Below are positions 35,635-44,799 of a DNA stretch of 51,109 nucleotides, in pieces. Both the position numbers and the translations under genes were made by a program. Numbering within the stretch: position 1 is the first letter of the stretch; the number at the start of each line of letters is the position of its first letter. A model generated the notes under the pieces. That model was not told the DNA's origin. It did no database searches and worked only from the letters and a program-made list of their open reading frames with translations. The DNA is from Megasphaera massiliensis (GTDB taxonomy: Bacteria; Bacillota; Negativicutes; Veillonellales; Megasphaeraceae). The stretch covers positions 1 through 51,109 of the forward strand of contig NZ_HF954534.1 of NCBI RefSeq assembly GCF_000455225.1, given 5' to 3'.

Positions 35635-36564
35635 TTACATAAGATTAGACAATGATCGCATAATAAGATCTATATCCTGATTTTCAAGTTCCTGTATAAT
35701 ATGCAGATATGTTTTCTGTGTAGTCGTCATACTGGCATGCCCGAGCCGCCGTGCCACACTTGCAATGGAAACCCCGGCAAAAAGCAGAATAGATGCATGG
35801 GTATGACGAAGTCCATGAACAGAAATTACAGGAATTTCAAGTTTCTTACAGCAACGTTCCAGGATATCATTTACAGTAGAATTATATACCTTTTTCTTGG
35901 TGATAAAAATCGGTTTATCCGGCGGCATATCTTTAACAAGAAAAGCAAATTGCATAATTACTTGCCAATCAATTTGAATTTTTCGGACAGAAGACTTATT
36001 CTTTGTCGGCGAAAAACCTCCCCCATTTTTATAATCCCATGTTTTGCTGACAGAAAGTGTCTGATGGGCAAAGTCAAAGTCAGCCGGAGTGATTGCAAGG
36101 GCTTCTGAAAAACGCATTCCCGTCTTGGCAACCAAAAGGATAAACCAGTCCCAATTAACCTCATTCCCGAGATTCAGGCTTTTCAATAACGTATGAAGTT
36201 CAAACTGATTCAAATATTTGATTTTCTTTTGGGACTGGGCTTTTCCTTTGATAATAACTTTTCTGGTCGGATCGCGAGGGATAAGACCTTCATCAACAGC
36301 ATCAAGGATTGACCCTTTTAACTGATGATGAAAATCCATGGTTGTCTGACGTTCATGTTCCTTGGCATATTCGTTAATGATTTGCTGATAGGCCACCCGC
36401 GTCACATCGCAAAGTCTAAGATTCGGAGCCAGACGCTCCAGCCAAGAAAGGCTCATACGGTACTTAGAAAGGGTCACACTGCGAATAGCGCCTTCCTTAT
36501 ACACAGCAATCCAGTTTCGGTAATAATCCTTCAAATAATCCGTTGATCTGTTTTCAATTGCCAT
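35635..36564 (-). CDS. Tyrosine recombinase next to type I R-M genes
   Basis: A 309-aa tyrosine recombinase. An N-terminal SAM-like core-binding domain (about 1-120) precedes the catalytic domain, with Arg in TGMRFSEAL, His and Arg in HGLRHTHAS, His in RRLGHASM and the nucleophile Tyr in QKTYLHI, so it appears active. GGAGGAGG lies 5 nt before the ATG. It begins 48 bp after hsdR in the same direction, unlike a typical integrative-element integrase at an end. Recombinases in this position commonly shuffle hsdS (known for other genera). No excisionase or relaxase gene is nearby. Confidence 0.9.
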   Translation of the reverse strand: MAIENRSTDYLKDYYRNWIAVYKEGAIRSVTLSKYRMSLSWLERLAPNLRLCDVTRVAYQQIINEYAKEHERQTTMDFHHQLKGSILDAVDEGLIPRDPTRKVIIKGKAQSQKKIKYLNQFELHTLLKSLNLGNEVNWDWFILLVAKTGMRFSEALAITPADFDFAHQTLSVSKTWDYKNGGGFSPTKNKSSVRKIQIDWQVIMQFAFLVKDMPPDKPIFITKKKVYNSTVNDILERCCKKLEIPVISVHGLRHTHASILLFAGVSIASVARRLGHASMTTTQKTYLHIIQELENQDIDLIMRSLSNLM

Positions 36565-36611
36565 AAGTGCCTCCTCCCTACGCCGATGAAGGATTGGAGG
36601 CCATTAATTAT

Positions 36612-39600
36612 TTACGATTTTTCTTCTTCATCCGGATCCGGAATGTCAATCCCGCCTTCGAGGATAAACTTAGTGAGCAGTTCATCCACGCGGTTATTCA
36701 CGCGGAATGGAGGTAAGCTTTTCCCATCGACTTTCGTGAAATACTTTTGGGCCTTTTCTCTTACTACCGTCGCTTTCAATTCATCAAACCGCCCGTATTC
36801 ATTCAAATTATCTTTTGTTACATGAGCATCCATCATTTTTTGCAGGAGCTCCTCAGAACAGCCAAGGGAGTCAGAAAGTCTCCGTTCTTGCCGTCTCTTT
36901 GCATTGCTAGCGTACTCTACAATATAATCTCTGAAAGTCTTGCCTTCCGTAAAGCAAACATCCCCGGTCTGTACATCGTGAAGAAAGAGGTTAGCATACT
37001 TTTGTTCTTCCTGTGAGAGGAAGGCAAACGATTTGTGGAGTTCCGTCAGCGTCGCTTCTACAGCAGCCGGATCCGCATTGGGATCGCTCAGTTGTTTTCT
37101 CCACTTTTCAAAACGAGAGTTCATATAGTCGTTGTCAATAACCCCCGTGTTCTGTTCGGTGAGATAAGGATCGATGGGGAAGGTAATGTCATCATCATCC
37201 CCTCTATTTCCATCATCAGGTTTGCGCAATTCTTTGTACCGCTGAAGGAGGATATTATACTGTTCTTCCGTCGGCAGCAGATGAATGATTTCTTCCTTGC
37301 TCGTATCTTCTGCATCAATGATAGAAGAATATTCAGTCTTATCCCAAGTAAAGCCCTGAATTCTTGCCGCCTGCAAATAGGTAGAAAATTCACGGAAAAG
37401 TTTGGCAAATTTTGCTTTTGAAGGAAGATCTTCCGGTAATCTATCCATAGCCGGGACATCGGCATTTTTAAAAATATCTACCATATCGGCAAAAGTTACA
37501 TTCATATGGCGAACATTATCAGGCAGATGGTCCGCAAAAAGACCTTGGGGACGATCGCCGGAATAGAGCTGCACAGCGTCTTCAATATTCCGCTTCATCG
37601 TATGAGGCATTCGGTAATAACGAATGGAACCAAACGGTTTTTCATTGATGTTAAAAAGCCGGTTAGTACGCGAAAATGCCTGGATTAAATTCTGATAAAC
37701 CAAAACCTTATCCAAATAAAGGACGTTAATCCACTTAGAATCGAAGCCGGTCAGCATTTGATTGACGACAATCAGCAAGTCCAACTGCATTTCAGGTTCG
37801 ACTCGTTCATAGGGCTTCTTGTGGGCCAATCTTGCCGATACATCTTTTTTAAACTTAGCGTATCCGCCGATATCGAAGCACTGGCCGAAGGTTTTATTAT
37901 AATCTTCGAGCATCGCTTTTAGTCCGTCTTCTTTATCAAGCGAACGTTTTCCACCTTGATTATCAATCGTCGGATCAAAAAGCCCGGTTACTTTCAGTTT
38001 GGGATATTTTTCCCTGAATTTACGATAGTAACGGACAGCTTCCGGAATGCTGCTGGTAGCAAATAAAGCATGAAATTTATGATTTCTTGACAGGGTCAAC
38101 CAGTTTTCGGCGATATTATCGACTATCGCCCATTCATATTCATCGGTCTGCCAGGCTTCATCTCCTACATAGTCTTCTATCCCCTTCAGGTATTTTCCGT
38201 CCTCCTGGCGTTGTCCTGCCATGGGCACTTCAGATGGCGACATGAAATGATAGTACTTCTTGCTCATACTTGGATTCGTTACAGCCTCTTCCTCAGAACT
38301 TGCCCCGGATTCCTGCAAGGCAACTTTCTTTCGCAACTCGTTGTCTTTATAGACCATTACCATCGTGGGGTCGAAGCCGAGAACATTTTTATCACGAATA
38401 CCATCTGCAATACTATAGCGATGCAATTCATCACCAAAAATATCAGCCGTCGTCGTCATAACTTTTTCATTTTCACGGAATACAGGCGTTCCCGTAAATC
38501 CGAAAAAGAGCGCATGGGGGAATGTCGCCTTAATAGTGGAAAGCATTTCGCCAAAGGTAGAACGATGACATTCATCAATAATAAATACGAGACGTTTAGA
38601 TTTCATGGCCTCAAGGTCTTTTGCCTTCATGCTAACTTCTGCATCGTCTTTGATATTGCTCATCTTCTGAATGGAAGAAACAATCAAGGTATTTTTAGGA
38701 TCATTGCTTTTCATCTTGCTTATCAGAGTGACCGTATCTTCTGTTTCCTGCACGTCATCGGCATTATCGGCAAAAGCCCGATATTCCTTGAGCGACTGTG
38801 TACCAAGTTCAATCCGATCCATCAAGAATACGACTTTATCCGCATCTTTCGAAGCTGCGATAAGCTGAGCTGATTTAAAGGAAGTCATCGTCTTGCCAGA
38901 TCCCGTTGTATGCCAAATATAACCCCCAAGCTGATTTCCTTCTTCCCAGTCATGTTTAGCCACACGGTCAGAAATCCTATTGGCAGCATAATATTGGTAG
39001 CTCCGCATGACTTTCAAAACCCCGTCAGCATCATCTGCAACGGTATAGAACCCGACTAACTGATGAGCCATGGGAATTGACAAAAGCAGCTCGGCAACAC
39101 GCTTCCAATCGTTGATAGGATCATTATTCAAATCTGCGCAGTGGAAATAAAAATCTGGATTGAACCGTCCATCGGGGCCCGGATTCGAAAAATACAAAGT
39201 CTCGGTCGGATTCATTGCCACAAAAATCTGGATAAGAGAGAAAAAGCCAGTAAAAAGCCCTTCATGAGCGTATTTTTCAATTTGATTGGCCGCTTCAATT
39301 ACGGGAACACCGGACTTCTTCAGTTCGATATGAAAAACAGGCATGCCGTTAATCAGTAACATCAAGTCACCGCGTCGGTCTTGCAATACTTTTTCGTGAC
39401 GGGCAAATCGAGGTTGTTGAACGATCTGGTAGCGACTTTGTCCGGCGGCAATTTCCATGCGGTCATAGATTTTCAAGCTTACTTCTTTGCCATAGTGCAA
39501 GGTATCTTTAGGGTTTTTTCGAGTTATGGATACAGTTTTCCCATTGATGAAGCCGTTTAAAGCCAAAGGAGTCCGAAGACGATTGATTTGTTCCAGAAGA

Positions 39601-39797
39601 TCATCGATTTCTTCTTGAACAAGAGGAAAATCACCCAAGCGGTCGATACTCCGATTGTTTTCAAAAAGAATATTCGCCCAGTTTTGAATCAATTCTTTTT
39701 CTGTCGGATACTTAATGACATCCTGTCCCCAACCGTAACGCTGCAATGCAGTAATCAAGGCCGCTTCAAAATCTACTTCTTTATCAAAATCATCCAT
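36612..39797 (-). CDS. hsdR: Type I restriction enzyme R subunit
   Basis: A 1061-aa translocating nuclease. The N-terminal nuclease core has GDLML (D144) and HIELKK (E158-x-K160). The SF2 motor has Walker A HTTGSGKT (299-303), IDECH (408-411), GFTGTP, and the AFSRTNR motif VI. The C-terminal helical domain binds the methylase. The gene has its own ribosome site, AGGAG, 7 nt before the ATG giving MDDFDKEV, so it should be translated separately, although the upstream hsdS frame reads straight into it through a one-base deletion. Intact. Confidence 0.93.
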   Translation of the reverse strand: MDDFDKEVDFEAALITALQRYGWGQDVIKYPTEKELIQNWANILFENNRSIDRLGDFPLVQEEIDDLLEQINRLRTPLALNGFINGKTVSITRKNPKDTLHYGKEVSLKIYDRMEIAAGQSRYQIVQQPRFARHEKVLQDRRGDLMLLINGMPVFHIELKKSGVPVIEAANQIEKYAHEGLFTGFFSLIQIFVAMNPTETLYFSNPGPDGRFNPDFYFHCADLNNDPINDWKRVAELLLSIPMAHQLVGFYTVADDADGVLKVMRSYQYYAANRISDRVAKHDWEEGNQLGGYIWHTTGSGKTMTSFKSAQLIAASKDADKVVFLMDRIELGTQSLKEYRAFADNADDVQETEDTVTLISKMKSNDPKNTLIVSSIQKMSNIKDDAEVSMKAKDLEAMKSKRLVFIIDECHRSTFGEMLSTIKATFPHALFFGFTGTPVFRENEKVMTTTADIFGDELHRYSIADGIRDKNVLGFDPTMVMVYKDNELRKKVALQESGASSEEEAVTNPSMSKKYYHFMSPSEVPMAGQRQEDGKYLKGIEDYVGDEAWQTDEYEWAIVDNIAENWLTLSRNHKFHALFATSSIPEAVRYYRKFREKYPKLKVTGLFDPTIDNQGGKRSLDKEDGLKAMLEDYNKTFGQCFDIGGYAKFKKDVSARLAHKKPYERVEPEMQLDLLIVVNQMLTGFDSKWINVLYLDKVLVYQNLIQAFSRTNRLFNINEKPFGSIRYYRMPHTMKRNIEDAVQLYSGDRPQGLFADHLPDNVRHMNVTFADMVDIFKNADVPAMDRLPEDLPSKAKFAKLFREFSTYLQAARIQGFTWDKTEYSSIIDAEDTSKEEIIHLLPTEEQYNILLQRYKELRKPDDGNRGDDDDITFPIDPYLTEQNTGVIDNDYMNSRFEKWRKQLSDPNADPAAVEATLTELHKSFAFLSQEEQKYANLFLHDVQTGDVCFTEGKTFRDYIVEYASNAKRRQERRLSDSLGCSEELLQKMMDAHVTKDNLNEYGRFDELKATVVREKAQKYFTKVDGKSLPPFRVNNRVDELLTKFILEGGIDIPDPDEEEKS

Positions 39798-40344
39798 AAC
39801 TTTACTCCTATTCTTACAAAATTTCCATAAATTCAGCTTTCGTTGATGAAGGGTAATGAGATCGTCAAGATTTTTTAGATAAGCTCCGATTTTCTTCTGT
39901 TCAGCTATATCCCTAGGTATCATTAAAGTTGTTTCAAAAAAATCATCCGGAGCAATATTCAGCAATCCATGATTTCTTGCTCCTTCTGCTGCAATCATCC
40001 GAATACTTTTATACCATAAAGCAGTATTATAATAAGAAGCAAGATAATCTGAATCCACCTGGTTTTCATCAAGAATTCTAAAAATAATATATAGTGTCGA
40101 TAAAACCCCATTCTCATATCGATCAAGGCGTTTAATTGCTCCCCAAGGCGCATCAGTAGATGTGCTTTTATTGTAAGCAAATTCACCTTTATGAATAAGA
40201 TAATAATTACTGACATCTTTACTCGCAATACGTTTGTCAAAAAATTCATTCTGATCGATTAATCCATATTGAGCCGATATTGTCAGTGGTAGATTAGATA
40301 CAAGGTCTTTATTTTTTCTTGTAACTCGTCCAACTATGTGACCC

Positions 40345-40364
40345 AACTTACGCTGTTCCCAATC
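40345..40364. repeat. hsdS internal direct repeat, copy 2
   Basis: aacttacgctgttcccaatc, identical to 40930-40949, 585 bp apart. Encodes the shared DWEQRKLG helix start before TRD2. A second, shorter repeat, gatgaagggtaatg, occurs at 39845-39858 and 40472-40485. Confidence 0.95.
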
Positions 40365-40929
40365 GCCCGTAAAACCAGAAAATCGAATTTTCGGCACTTT
40401 TTGTCCATTTTTCGGAAAACAATTTTCAATCATCGATTTTTTAATAATTTTCAACTTTTCACACTTACGCTGATGAAGGGTAATGGTTTTATCTAAATAC
40501 GTGAAAAACACACCTATTTTATCTTGTTCCGTGGCATCGACTGGAATCATTACATGTTTTTGCTCCATCCCTGACTTTGTAATATGAATCATTGTTGAGC
40601 CATTATGCCCTGCCAATAACGCCTCTTTATCCCTATCAAGTAATTGAACCATAAAATGTTTCTTACCCGTATTAGCTAACTCAATTTTCCAAATATGGTA
40701 ATGATAAATGACTTTTTCCCCGTGCCAAATATGAGGGCCAAAAGTAGCAGACCATGTATATAATAAATCTCCGTCATTTGCATAATATCTTTCTGGAAGT
40801 TCAATATTAGAATAGTACCACGAGTCATTTGTATAGAAATTCCCTACACGCAAAACTCTATATTTTCCTTCATCTAATAATTCAGTTTGAGAATACGCTC
40901 TCCCGTTTATAAATGTGGCAATGTCTCCT

Positions 40930-40949
40930 AACTTACGCTGTTCCCAATC
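40930..40949. repeat. hsdS internal direct repeat, copy 1
   Basis: aacttacgctgttcccaatc, identical to 40345-40364. Together the copies bracket target-recognition domain 1 and could support recombination that removes or swaps it. Confidence 0.95.
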
Positions 40950-40989
40950 ATCAGTGAAGCCTTTAAAGCGAATGCGTGGTTTTTTCGTC

Positions 40990-43570
40990 TTATTCATCAG
41001 TTTCACCACCTATCAATTTTTGTAATTCTCGGATTCCCGCCATATCGGCATCAGACCCGGTCAGATCCGATAGCATAGAAGATAGTAATTTCTCCGTACG
41101 TCTAATATCGTCTTCAATATCCTTCATAGTGACAGAATATTTTTGTGCCAGTAATTCCACTCGTTTCGTAAAATCGTCAATCATGGCATCAGCAAGAGCG
41201 GCGATGTTATTTACAATCGGGGTAACCCATTTTTTATGAAGAAGCTGCCGTACATCTTCATCAGAAAAGTTTTCAATCGTCTCTTTTGTCAAAAGATGCA
41301 ACGAAGTTTCTTCTTCTTTGATTTGTTTTTTTAGACTTTTTTCCTTGTCATTCAAACTTTGAGCACTCTTAAGAATTTGAATCAATACCTTGTTGTCCGC
41401 TTCATCTTCCTTGAGTACTTTTATGACACCTTTTATATTCTTGAATACAAACTCATCATTTGATTCATTCAAAGCATCGCTAATAGTGTTTTTATCGTCT
41501 TCACTCAAAGTCTCAATCAGTTCTTCATAAGCATGGGGAATTTCAGCGAGCTCATCGCGTTTTTTCGACAATGCATTCAATTGCTCAGAAAGGTAAAATT
41601 CTTGGACCAACTCGAATTCAAATGCATGCCCTTTCCACCCCTCTTGAACCTCAACTTCTTTCCCTTTTTGTTTCTTTACAACCATGTTGGGATCAACTTT
41701 TTTAAAAGTATCTATTCCTTCTGACTGAACGAGCTCTAAGTCTCCAGAGATGATGCTATACTTTTCTTCAAAACTTTCATACGCCTGGTAAGGGTCTAAA
41801 ATCGGAATACCCGAAAAATGATCAAAAAGATCTGAAGCAATTTGTTCCTCCATTTTAGGGATAGAGAGCGACAAAGACTGATCAATCAGATTTTTATCCA
41901 AATATTCCCCGAAATCAGCAAATCGACTGTGAAAACGTCCCAGAAAATTCTGAACATCAAGATTATTCCGAATCGTTGTTTTAATGTCCTCATTCTTCAC
42001 AGAAACATATTCATCATCGCCGGTAAAGAGATTTCTTTAAGAGATGGAAAAACCTCCCAATAAGAATCTAGGACAGCAAGTTCACTCACAGGAATCCCGC
42101 CAAACATGGAAGCGTAAATATCATAACTTCCCGTCTCTTCCGAAGAATCCACGTAACGCGGAATATTCAAATTATAGTCATTGGCCCTAATTTCATCACG
42201 GCTGACCAAGCGGGATATTTTTCTATACTCAGCCGTCCTTTCACTGTATCCACGACACGGCGAATATCAGAAGGCCTCAATCTATTATTTTTTCCCTCCT
42301 TTGTAAATCCCTTAGAGGCGTCGATTACAAGGACATCTGTATTTTCTCTTTTTTGCCGCAATATCATAATAATGGTTGGAATCCCTGTACCGAAAAAGAT
42401 ATTCGCCGGAAGTCCGATAATCGCATCAATATTATTCTGTTCAATAAGGTTCTTACGAATTTGTCCTTCTTCACCGCCACGGAACAGAACCCCATGAGGC
42501 AAGACGATTGCCATAATACCATCAGGCCGCAAGTGATAGAGATCATGCAGTAAAAATGCATAATCAGCTTTAGACTTAGGCGCAAGGCCGTACCTGGAAT
42601 AGCGTAAATCATTTTCTCTTCCAGACGAATCCCAGCGTTGAGAATAGGGCGGATTAGAAACGACAGCATCCACATAGAGTGGATCATACGTCCCGACCGG
42701 ATCGGAGTCTTCAAAATACGGCCAGTCATCTTCCAGGGTATCTCCATTGCGAGTCACGATATTATCCGGCAAGATACCGCGCATAACAAGATTCATCCGG
42801 GTCAGATTGTAAGTATTGGACTTTAGTTCCTGTGCATAATAGCGAATACGATTTTTATCTTCCATATATTTTGCCGTCGTCTGGCCTATGTTGATAAGAA
42901 GACTGCCGGAGCCACTCGTCGGATCATAAATCTTGATGTTTTCTCTGCCTCTCAGTTGATTGGCCACAATTTCAGACATGAGGAGAGAAACTTCATGGGG
43001 TGTATAAAATTCCCCTGCCTTCTTTCCGGCATTGGCGGCAAAGTTTGAGATCAAATATTCATAAATGAAGCCCAATACATCATAATCCTGTTTTTTCTGC
43101 ATAGGGATTTCATCAATGAGATGCGCCAGATCACGAACAGATTTGGTTTGGGACTTAGTGTTTTCACCCAGCTTGGAAAGTCCCGTCTCGAGGGTATTAA
43201 AAATCCCTTCAAATACTTTTTTATGAGAAGGAGAAATGAGACGAGTAAAGGAAGATAATGCGGTACGCACATTGTCTACAGAAAAATCAGAACCTAAGTG
43301 AATCCAAGTTGAAAAGAGATCTTTATAGGAGATAAAGTACCCGAGATTTTTCTGAACAGTACGAACCGTTTCGAAATCCTCTTCATTTACATAATTTATA
43401 ATATCTTCCTTCGTATATTCTTGGGACAGAAGCCACTGCTCTTCCTTATCAGACAAATATTTATAAAAGATAAAGCCAAGGATATAGTCTTTATATTCAT
43501 TAGGTTCGATTTTCGACCGCATACGGTTTGCAGATTCCCATATTTTCGCAGCCAGCTGTTGTTTATTCAT
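40990..43570 (-). pseudogene. hsdM: Type I DNA methyltransferase subunit, two frameshifts
   Basis: An N6-adenine methylase spread over three frames: 43570 to about 42214, about 42214 to 42010, and about 42010 to 40990. The first part has the SAM motif DPTSGSGSLLINIG and catalytic NPPY. The middle reads SRDEIRANDYNLNIPRYVD, typical of HsdM, and the last holds the helical C-terminus. The breaks look like single-T losses: TAT-CCC for TATTCCC near 42214, and a T-run near 42018. The 2581-nt span plus two bases is exactly 861 codons. AAGGAG lies 9 nt before the ATG giving MNKQQLAAK. As written, no full-length methylase is made. Confidence 0.9.
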
Positions 43571-43688
43571 TGAAGTATACTCCTTACTATATATTCGTTC
43601 AATAGTCAAACGTTTGATTCTAATCTCAATAAAGTGCCGTTATCATCGTAATATTCCTTATTATTAACGATTATCCTGCATAATAAAT

Positions 43689-43694
43689 AGTATA
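43689..43694 (-). promoter_or_regulatory. Candidate extended -10 for the hsd operon
   Basis: Minus-strand TGATATACT; the -35 is weak. It would give a leader of about 110 nt before hsdM. Confidence 0.4.
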
Positions 43695-43771
43695 TCATCA
43701 TTCCATCCTTTAGAAAAGAAACACCGACAGGAGTCCGTATCATCACTCATCCGTCAGTAACAATAGGATGA

Positions 43772-43812
43772 AAACAGGATATCCTATGACAAAGTCACAG
43801 AACATCCTGTTT
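43772..43812. terminator. Hairpin between CRISPR and hsdM
   Basis: AAACAGGAT/ATCCTGTTT outer stem with an inner ATGAC/GTCAC stem. Minus-strand sequence after it is GTTTTC, so it could end transcription towards hsdM. No gene is seen in 43695-43985 apart from this hairpin. Confidence 0.5.
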
Positions 43813-43985
43813 ATTCAGAGTCAAACGATGATCTTATTTGCCTTTAAAGGTCGTTTTACGTTTTTATACGAAAGCAGCTATGTCTTTTCCATGAGGATCA
43901 ATATCTTTGGAGACAAAGTTAGAGTTTTTAGAAGACAAGTAAGTTATCATTCCAAAAGTATTCTTACAAACAGAATAAAACAACC

Positions 43986-44040
43986 TAACAAAAGCCGATA
44001 CAAGACATCCCTAAAAGATGCCCTATATCGGCTTTTCTCA
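43986..44040. terminator. Bidirectional terminator at the distal end of the CRISPR array
   Basis: AAAAGCCGATA (43990-44000) pairs perfectly with TATCGGCTTTT (44026-44036), with a nested GCATC/GATGT stem. It is placed to end a minus-strand pre-crRNA. Confidence 0.8.
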
Positions 44041-44051
44041 TGCAAGATTCA

Positions 44052-44128
44052 GTTTTCAGTCCCCCTATAGCATTACCTCCTTTTTCTAAAAGGAGTCCAA
44101 TTAAATCTGGAGATTTTAGTAATGCGAC
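44052..44128 (-). repeat. Long-form CRISPR repeat L1 (degenerate, leader-distal)
   Basis: Same ends as the short repeat, but with a 40-nt insert inside the hairpin after CCCCCTATAG. The insert contains CTCCTTTT-TCT-AAAAGGAG. Also has an extra T near its 5' end and changes GGGGATTTTGG to GGAGATTTTAG. Confidence 0.9.
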
Positions 44129-44162
44129 GGTTGAGCTGGTCAAACTTGTTCGGCGAAAGCTT

Positions 44163-44238
44163 GTTTCAGTCCCCCTATGGCACAAACTCCTTTTTCTAAA
44201 AGGAGTCAATTTAGACCTGGGGATTTTGGTAATGCGAC
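44163..44238 (-). repeat. Long-form CRISPR repeat L2
   Basis: 76 nt: the 36-nt repeat split after CCCCCTATGG by exactly 40 nt, CACAA + ACTCCTTTT-TCT-AAAAGGAGT + CAATTTAGACCTGG. 3' end is TAATGCGAC. Confidence 0.92.
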
Positions 44239-44499
44239 TGCCAACAACACAGATCGCATGTCTTGGTCAACTGAACGTTTCAGTCCCCTTACGGGGATTT
44301 TGGTACTCTGGCTTATCCGATAAAGCCGTCGAAGAAGTTGCGTGGTTTGTAAAGTTTCAGTCCCCTTACGGGGATTTTAGTACTCTGACGATGACGATTT
44401 CTGCCACTTATGCGCCGTTGCCGGAGTTTCAGTCCCCTTACGGGGATTTGGTACTCTTACTGATAAACCCGGAAAGCCGCGGAATATCAAGACAATCCT

Positions 44500-44575
44500 G
44501 TTTCGGTCCCCCTATGGCACAAACTCCTTTTCCTAAAAGGAGTCTAGTTAAATCCGGGGATTTTGGTACGCCGAC
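44500..44575 (-). repeat. Long-form CRISPR repeat L3 (between short repeats)
   Basis: 76 nt, same insertion point. The insert differs from L2 only outside the stem: loop CCT for TCT, and the tail CTAGTTAAATCCGG. Its 3' end, ACGCCGAC, is that of the leader-proximal short repeats. Confidence 0.92.
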
Positions 44576-44799
44576 ACGAATATAGGTATGTAATCGATGT
44601 TGGATTTGACTTGTTTCAGTCCCCTTACGGGGATTTTGGTACGCCGACGCCAATTGCTTCAAGCCGCATGGTGGCAGTATCTACCGTTTCAGTCCCCTTA
44701 CGGGGATTTTGGTACGCCGACGAAAAGCCACGGAAAATATCTGGTTGTTTCCGGATCGTACGCGTTTCAGTCCCCTTACGGGGATTTTGGTACGCCGAC

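Larger units (their letters stand above)
39814..40997 (-). pseudogene. hsdS: Type I specificity subunit with a 3' frameshift
   Basis: About 394 aa after correction. Two target-recognition domains alternate with conserved helices: PRIRFKGFTDDWEQRKLG, then FFTYLDKTITLHQRK; PKIRFSGFTGDWEQRKLG, then YLKNLDDLITLHQRK. At HQRK near 39841 one A appears missing; restoring it gives KAEFMEIL and a stop at 39814. As written, the frame misses that stop and continues into hsdR, giving a 1465-codon ORF. The start ATG overlaps the end of hsdM, with AGGTGG about 8 nt upstream. Only the last few residues are affected, so some function may remain. Confidence 0.85.
44052..44799 (-). CRISPR. Orphan CRISPR array, 9 repeats of two sizes, 8 spacers
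   Basis: Short repeats (35-36 nt; GTTTCAGTCCCC, TTAC, GGGGATTTTGGTAC, then GCCGAC or variants) start at 44277, 44354, 44426, 44613, 44686 and 44764. Long repeats start at 44052 (77 nt), 44163 and 44500 (76 nt each). Spacers are 34, 38, 41, 36, 39, 37, 37 and 42 nt, all different. On the minus strand the repeat ends GGGGACTGAAAC, a normal 8-nt crRNA handle. Repeats near 44700-44799 are identical while those near 44052 are degenerate, so the leader is on the high side. Spacer spread and handle suggest a type III or I-like system; no cas gene is in the window. Confidence 0.93.

Noticed and set aside
34343-36564. Integration of a mobile element at tRNA-Val, using the nearby recombinase
   Set aside because: The recombinase lies on the 5' side of the tRNA, the 3' end is intact with its own terminator, and I see no repeated tRNA end.
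36612-41009. A genuine bifunctional HsdS-HsdR protein
   Set aside because: hsdR has its own ribosome site, and one added base restores a normal HsdS C-terminus and stop; kept only as a finding.
43768-44070. A 100-codon plus-strand frame between hsdM and the CRISPR array
   Set aside because: It runs through two hairpins into the first CRISPR repeat, with no ribosome site and low-complexity composition.
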